DNA from: Fagopyrum homotropicum
Lineage: Eukaryota; Streptophyta; Magnoliopsida; Caryophyllales; Polygonaceae
DNA: 64,000 nucleotides
Direction of reading: 5' to 3'
Assembly (NCBI GenBank): GCA_033239125.1
Contig: BSWB01000002.1
Location: forward strand, 88,408,560 to 88,472,559
Part shown: positions 59,428 through 64,000 of the stretch, piece after piece
How positions within the stretch are numbered: the first letter of the stretch is position 1
Layout of the letters: each line of letters begins with the position of its first letter
Translations under genes and position numbers: made by a program
The notes under the pieces: generated by a model
What the model was told of the DNA's origin: nothing
What the model saw: the letters and a program-made list of their open reading frames with translations, nothing else
Database searches by the model: none

Positions 59428-60100
59428 GGCTTTTGGAGCTTCTTTTGTATTTTATATCATCTTTTGGTATAAAATGAAAGACTTTTTATAACCTTTAGGT
59501 TCAAAACATTTTAAGGGTTATTTTTATTTGTTTTAGTTGTTTTATTTGTTTTATTGTCTTTTTGACAAATGTTTTTCCTTTTTTAGATAGGAGGCTTTCT
59601 AGGCATATAAAAAGCCTCCCTTAGCTTCTTTCCAGATTAGATAGATTTTAGCAAAACTTGATAAACCGTCTCTTTGAGAGCTTTTGTTCCTATTCAGAAA
59701 ATTCAATCAATAAAGTGAGTCATTGATTGAATTGTTGTGAATCCCTGCTAGATTGTTCTTGTGTGTGTTAATCTCTTTAGAGATTGGTGCTACTAGTCAA
59801 TACTAGTCCCTCCTTGTGCTTGTCTCCATTGAAGGCTTGTGTAAGGTTATAGAAGAAAGGGTTGAAGGCATCATCTTGCTTGGGTTTTGATCAATCTGAT
59901 CAAGGTTCTTGTAAGGGAGTCGTTTGGTTCTTTTGGATCTACTTCTACCAAACATTCCACGTTCCATTTCATTCTCTTCAACGTCATTTCTGGTTCTAAA
60001 CAATCTGATTTTGCGTGCCATTTTTCAAGGAAAACGTCCATTGTTGGTCTTCAAGGATTCCCACTCTAGATCTAGTCATTTGCGGCCCCAACCCGCATCA
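59145..60100 (+). mobile_element. CRM-5 3' LTR (956 bp)
   Basis: TGATGAGGG to CCCGCATCA. TATA box at 59606-59613. TSD CTTAG follows. Confidence 0.95.
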
Positions 60101-60105
60101 CTTAG

Positions 60106-60232
60106 TCTTCGTGTTCGACCTCGGAATACTATCCTTGCTACAAAACGACCCATACACCGTGGGTTCGCAAGGAGTTAGGAGAATATATCGAGTTGTAAAT
60201 TGTAAGACTTTTGCGTGGTACATTTCTAGCGT
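60106..60232 (+). mobile_element. Athila-like 3' LTR, piece 3
   Basis: Resumes after the CRM-5 TSD with TCTTCGTGTTCGACCTCGG, a phrase typical of the end part of Athila LTRs. It runs to about 60232, where CRM-6 integrase sequence begins. The exact end is uncertain. Confidence 0.65.
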
Positions 60233-61682
60233 AACATATTTGTTTGATGGCTTCTTGTTTCGTGTTGATAATGTATGCATCCCGAAGTGTTCTCTAAGAC
60301 TTTTACTTGTGGAGGAATCCCATATGGGAGGTTTAATGGGTCACTTTAGGAGGGATAAGACATATCATATGCTGTAGACTCATTTTTATTGGCCAGACAT
60401 GCTTAGGGATATTGAGCACTTTGTGAAGAGGTGTTTAGAGTGTTTGAAAGCTAAATCTAGGTTCATGCCCCATGGTTTGCATACCCCGTTACCCATTCCG
60501 CTGCTCCTTGGGAGGACATTAGCATGAACTTTATTGTGGGGTTACCTAGGACTAAGAGGGGGAGGGACTCTATTTTTGTTGTGGTTGATAGGTTTTCTAA
60601 GATGACACATTTCATTGCTTGTCACAAAATAGATGATGCCTCTAGTGTTGCAAACATCTTCTTTAGAGAAGTAGTTAGGTTACATGGGGTTCCTAGGACC
60701 ATTGTTAGTGATCGGGATGTGCAGTTCCTTAGTTACTTTTGGAAAACTTTGTTGGGCAAGCTAGGTACTAAGTTGTTGTTCTCTACCGCTAGCCACCCCA
60801 GAACCGATGGTCAAATCGAAGTAACTAATAGGACTATAGGAACACTTTTAAGGGTTGTTATTAAAAAGAATTTGAAGGAGCGGGAGGATGTTTTGCCACA
60901 TGTTGATTTTGCATATAACTAGACCATCCACTCCTCCACAAACATGACCCCTTTTAAATGTGTGTATGGTTTAAACCCCCTAACCCCTTTTGATCTTATA
61001 TCGTTACCTTCAAAGGAGCGAGTAGATTTCAATGCAGGTAAACAGGTGGAGTACATTAGGGGTTTACATGAGCAAACACGACTGCAACTGGAGGAGAAGA
61101 CACGCCGCAATGCAGCTCGAGCCAACAAGGGTCACAAGAAGGTGTTGTTCGAGCCCGGCGATCTTGTATGGCTTCACCTAAGGAAGGAGCGTTTCCAAGA
61201 GCTGCGAAAGTCCAAGCTATCTCCTCGAGGAACCGGGCCTTTTCAAGGTGCTTCACAAGGCCGGAGAAAACGCATATGTGTTGGATCTCCATGAAGACTT
61301 CGGAGTCAGTCCGACATTCAATGTTCGAGACCTCAACCCGTACCCGCCTATGGATGAAGAGCTTGAAGATTTGTGGACAAATCCTTCCCAAGAGGGGGAG
61401 AATGATGAGGGACCATCCGAGCTAGCACTTCCGGAGTATGAGGGAGCATTCATAAGGTCCCGGAGGATTGAGCGGGATACGGAGAGCATGTTGATCTTAT
61501 TTGCAACAAGTGCTCACATTGAAAGAACACTCCTAGGCATGCAAGGAACCGACGACGCCGCAACACATGGCCAGCCCAACGCTGCAGCACATGAACAGGC
61601 CGACGCCGCTTCCTTCTTTGCACCCGGCGCTGCTGGCCAGCGACAACGTCCGTGCCTCTCTTTGAAGAATTTGACTTTCTAA
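60233..61682 (+). pseudogene. pol: CRM-6 integrase
   Basis: Frames: 60233-60377 (YLFDGFLFRVDNVCIPKC, EESHMGGLMGHF, then a Gln-to-TAG stop), a shifted part with CLECLKAKS, 60524-60922 (core), 60944-61294 and 61248-61682. The first core Asp is changed to Asn (MNFIVGLPRTKRG). VSDRDVQF and DGQIEVTNRT are kept. FEPGDLVWLHLRKER is followed by a frameshift near 61250, then FNVRDLNPYPP and an LTR-encoded tail with His/Ala-rich residues (AAAHEQADAA). Inactive. Confidence 0.86.
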
Positions 61683-62247
61683 GGCTTGCTTTGTTATTTT
61701 GTGTTTAATAGCCCATTGGGCCTAATTTCCAGATTATTAATTATTTGTTTTAGTCTTTGCCTGAACCTATTTAAGAGCTTTTAGGTTTCCATTTTGGGGG
61801 GTTGGCATTTGGTTGTGAAAACACGTATTTCAGATTTCTATCTTCAATCAAAGGTGAGTTTTGGTTGAAGATTGTTGTGATCAATTTGGCTTAGTTTTTT
61901 TGCGTGTGTCAATCTCCTTTGGGTTTTTGGTGCTCTCGAGATTCCATAATCATCCTCTTCGTGCTTGCGGTACTTCATTGCATGCTTGTGTGGAGTTGTA
62001 AAGGGCTAGGTTCGGATCATCATTCGGGTTGGTTCTTGATTCCGAGATCAAGGGTCTTCGCGTTGTTTGCTCGGGTTTATCTCCAGTTTTAATCGTCTGT
62101 TTTTTAAGTTGTTGTTGTGTTGTTTTGCTTCGAGTTTCTATTTGTTCCACCTACAACAACGGCGCAGCAGATTGCTTCCGATCCTTTCCATGTCTTACCT
62201 TGCTTTCCGTCGTCTAGATTGAACGATAGTGGGCTTGTCCCGCATCA
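61403..62247 (+). mobile_element. CRM-6 3' LTR (845 bp)
   Basis: TGATGAGGGACCATC to CCCGCATCA. A TATA-like CTATTTAAGAG lies near 61767. It is shorter than, and diverged from, the CRM-5 LTR. Confidence 0.87.
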
Positions 62248-63690
62248 CCTACACCCCACGGTCATATCCAATCATAACCCGTATCTAAACCTCGATAACT
62301 CATCACAACTCACAAATGCCTAAGGCATAACCTAAACATAAACAATACTCACAAGGTCTCACAACTCAGCTAAAGCCATAAGAAAAGTAAGGAGACATAC
62401 CACACCTCGTATGTCCTGGATGAGACGCACCTGCGTAAACGGGAAAGTGCATGAGCGGTGACACGCCGCAGGGGCGGTGGCTCACAGCCGCAGGGGCAAT
62501 GATACTCTTCAGCCGCAAGGGCGGCGTTGTCAAGGTGTGGGGCGGTCAAACAACAGAGGGGCGATTCTCTGCTCTCGTCGATCCTTCGCTCGATCAAATT
62601 CTCTTCTAAGGTGCCAAAGGCAACCCATCAACATACACACAAATATATCCATCATCAATGTCCAGGAAAGCCAACACAAGATCATCGTGTGAAAATTCCA
62701 AGCTAAAGAAGAAGAAAGGAAGGAAATAAAGGGTGAAAGAAAGAAGGGAAAGAAGAACCTACCACTACAGCTCAGTAGAACGGAAGAACCTTCACACTCT
62801 CAACTAAGCCATCAACAACACACCATCATCAAACCATCATCACAACACAACCAAAGCTTTACAAAGCTTTACTCTTGCAAGGATTCCAAAGAAAACCCAA
62901 GGAGAGAAGAGGAAGGAAGAAGAACGTGAGGAGATAGAACTTGAAGATGAAAATAGGAAACCCTCATCTGAAAGGGGGAAAGAAACCTTATAAAGGAAGC
63001 AAGGAAAAATAAAACGGTCAAAGAAGGCGGCATCCGACCTCAAAACCGTGGGGCAGGACACCAAAGCCGCGGGGGAAGTGCCGCACCTGCTGACAAGCCA
63101 TGGCGCAGGGGCGGGATCCCTAAAAAAACAAGTTTTGTCCCGAAACTTGTTTTTAGATCCCCCTAAAAAGAAGTTTCGTCCCAAAACTTGAACAATTCCC
63201 AAAATCCTCTCGGACCCATACGCCAAGGTATACAACTCTCTCTATTGAAGGTATCACCTCTCCGCTCATAAGGTATCAACATTTTAACTCTATAACCTCA
63301 AAACGCAGCATGGAGGAATCATCCACTCCAGCATCGTAAACAAGATCATTACACAACGGCATAGAGGAAAACCATCTCTAGCCCCATAACCACATCACAA
63401 AGGGGTGGAGGAAAACCATCTCTAGCCAAACCATACTCATAACGCTAGGGCGTGAAGGAAAATCGTCTCCAACCAACTATATCCTCAACACAATAGCACG
63501 GAGGAAAAACCATCTCCAGCTAAACCCTAATCACATCTCGATAGCATGGAGGAAGAACCATCTCCAACTATAACCACAACTCGTGCCTAATCACAGCTAG
63601 CACGAAAACACATCAAATCACATAAGCACATAGCTCACCAAGATAATACTAAAATCTACTCGTCGATCCTACAGGTGCATCTATCTCGGC
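62248..63690 (-). other. 3' region of a minus-strand chromodomain-type gypsy element
   Basis: No gene is seen. On the minus strand, GTTTTGGGACGAAACTTC with TTTTTAGGGGGATC (63155-63190) resembles the tract before the 3' LTR of Tekay/Del-type elements. A second copy of the phrase follows at about 63125-63150. GC-rich CCGCAGGGGCGG words occur at 62465-62560. The LTR ends could not be fixed. Confidence 0.5.
63309..63594. repeat. ~48-bp minisatellite, about six diverged copies
   Basis: Copies begin near 63309, 63361, 63405, 63451, 63499 and 63547, with the core GGAGGAAAACCATCTC(C/T)AGC. They lie between the chromodomain frame and the purine-rich tract of the minus-strand element. Confidence 0.8.
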
Positions 63691-64000
63691 ATAGAACTCT
63701 AGATAGTTCATCTGGATAATATCCTCAGTCTCTCATGTAGCCTCATCAGGCCCTCGTCTCGAACACTGTATCCTCAACATAGGAATGTCCTTCGAACGCC
63801 GGCGTCTCATACCTCGCTCTAGGACTACTATCGGATGCTCAATTAAAGTGTAGTTCAGCTCAACCGCTAAGTCGTCATAGCTGACAATGTGTCTCGGGTC
63901 TGGTATGTACTCACTCAACTGAGACACATGGAGCACAGGGTGAACACCCTTTAACCTCGATGGTAAAGCAAGTCTATACGCTATTGTCCCAACTCTATCC
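63691..64000 (-). pseudogene. pol: Chromodomain-type gypsy integrase C-terminus (right-edge partial)
   Basis: Minus strand: GTIAYRLALPSRLKGVHPVLHVSQL in two steps, then SEYIPDPRHIV, a chromodomain-like stretch (IVVLERGMRRRRSKDIPMLR) and SRRGPDEAT. A TGA follows where Tekay/Del relatives have Trp (EEATWE); the frame goes on with ETEDIIQMNYLEFY. In the family, the chromodomain directs integration to marked chromatin. Most of the element lies right of the window. Confidence 0.82.

Larger units (their letters stand above)
52294..60100 (+). mobile_element. CRM-5: complete-length CRM-like element
   Basis: 7,807 bp with LTRs 52294-53250 and 59145-60100, a primer site, gag, protease, RT, RNase H and integrase in order. 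It is flanked by TSD CTTAG (52289-52293 and 60101-60105). The LTRs are close: about eight changes in the first ~290 positions plus a 2-bp indel. The family is distinct from CRM-1/2/3, with LTR ends TGATGAGGG and CCCGCATCA. It is inactivated by two nonsense codons and several frameshifts, but all domains are present. Confidence 0.95.
60233..62247 (+). mobile_element. CRM-6: 5'-truncated CRM-like element
   Basis: Only integrase and a 3' LTR remain. Related to CRM-5 (same LTR ends) but clearly diverged. The left end is abrupt at YLFDGFLFRVD, with no LTR, gag or RT. No TSD can be tested. Confidence 0.85.

Noticed and set aside
52294..60100. CRM-5 as an active autonomous element
   Set aside because: Complete in layout, but gag, protease linker, RT and integrase each carry a stop or frameshift.

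Overview
The window is plant nuclear DNA, probably from a eudicot, and it is made almost entirely of repeats. Plant Ty3/gypsy retrotransposons (CRM-like and Athila-like), initiator tRNA-Met primer sites, 5-bp target-site duplications (TSDs) and TA microsatellites fit a pericentromeric or centromeric region. The species cannot be named from the sequence. I see no host protein gene, rRNA, tRNA gene or CRISPR array. Every retrotransposon polyprotein is broken by stops, frameshifts or deletions.

Region 1 (1-18695) is the most unusual part. It is a head-to-tail array of about 22 units of roughly 860 bp, and each unit is the end of reverse transcriptase (RT) plus the whole RNase H domain of a CRM-like gypsy element. 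The array runs off the left edge. It contains subfamilies, higher-order duplications and mosaic units, so it behaves like a satellite DNA born from retrotransposon coding sequence.

Region 2 (18696-27424): the array joins the pol gene of a CRM-like element (CRM-1, 18696-25553). CRM-1 is split by a 3.1-kb solo LTR (19224-22310, TSD TTAGG). A reverse-strand CRM-like LTR remnant and a reverse-strand Athila-like integrase fragment follow.

Region 3 (27425-60232) is an Athila-like element on the plus strand: gag, protease, RT, RNase H, integrase, 3' non-coding region and 3' LTR. It carries a nest of later insertions. A 2.4-kb solo LTR (27511-29866, TSD AGCAA) splits gag. CRM-2 (36494-50909, TSD TCATG) and CRM-5 (52294-60100, TSD CTTAG) both sit inside the Athila 3' LTR. 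CRM-3 (37417-44472, minus strand) sits inside the 5' LTR of CRM-2. The centre of CRM-2 pol is replaced by an inverted LTR-integrase piece (47609-49027), which makes a large hairpin-capable inverted repeat.

Region 4 (60233-64000) holds a 5'-truncated CRM-like element (CRM-6, to 62247) and then the 3' end of a chromodomain-type gypsy element on the minus strand, with a roughly 48-bp minisatellite.

Order of events read from the nesting: Athila first; then CRM-2, CRM-5 and solo LTR 2 into it; then CRM-3 into CRM-2. Solo LTR 1 came after CRM-1. Element names CRM-1 to CRM-6 are labels for this report. CRM clade assignment rests on the primer site, the domain order and a polyprotein end that runs into the 3' LTR; it is an inference without a phylogeny.
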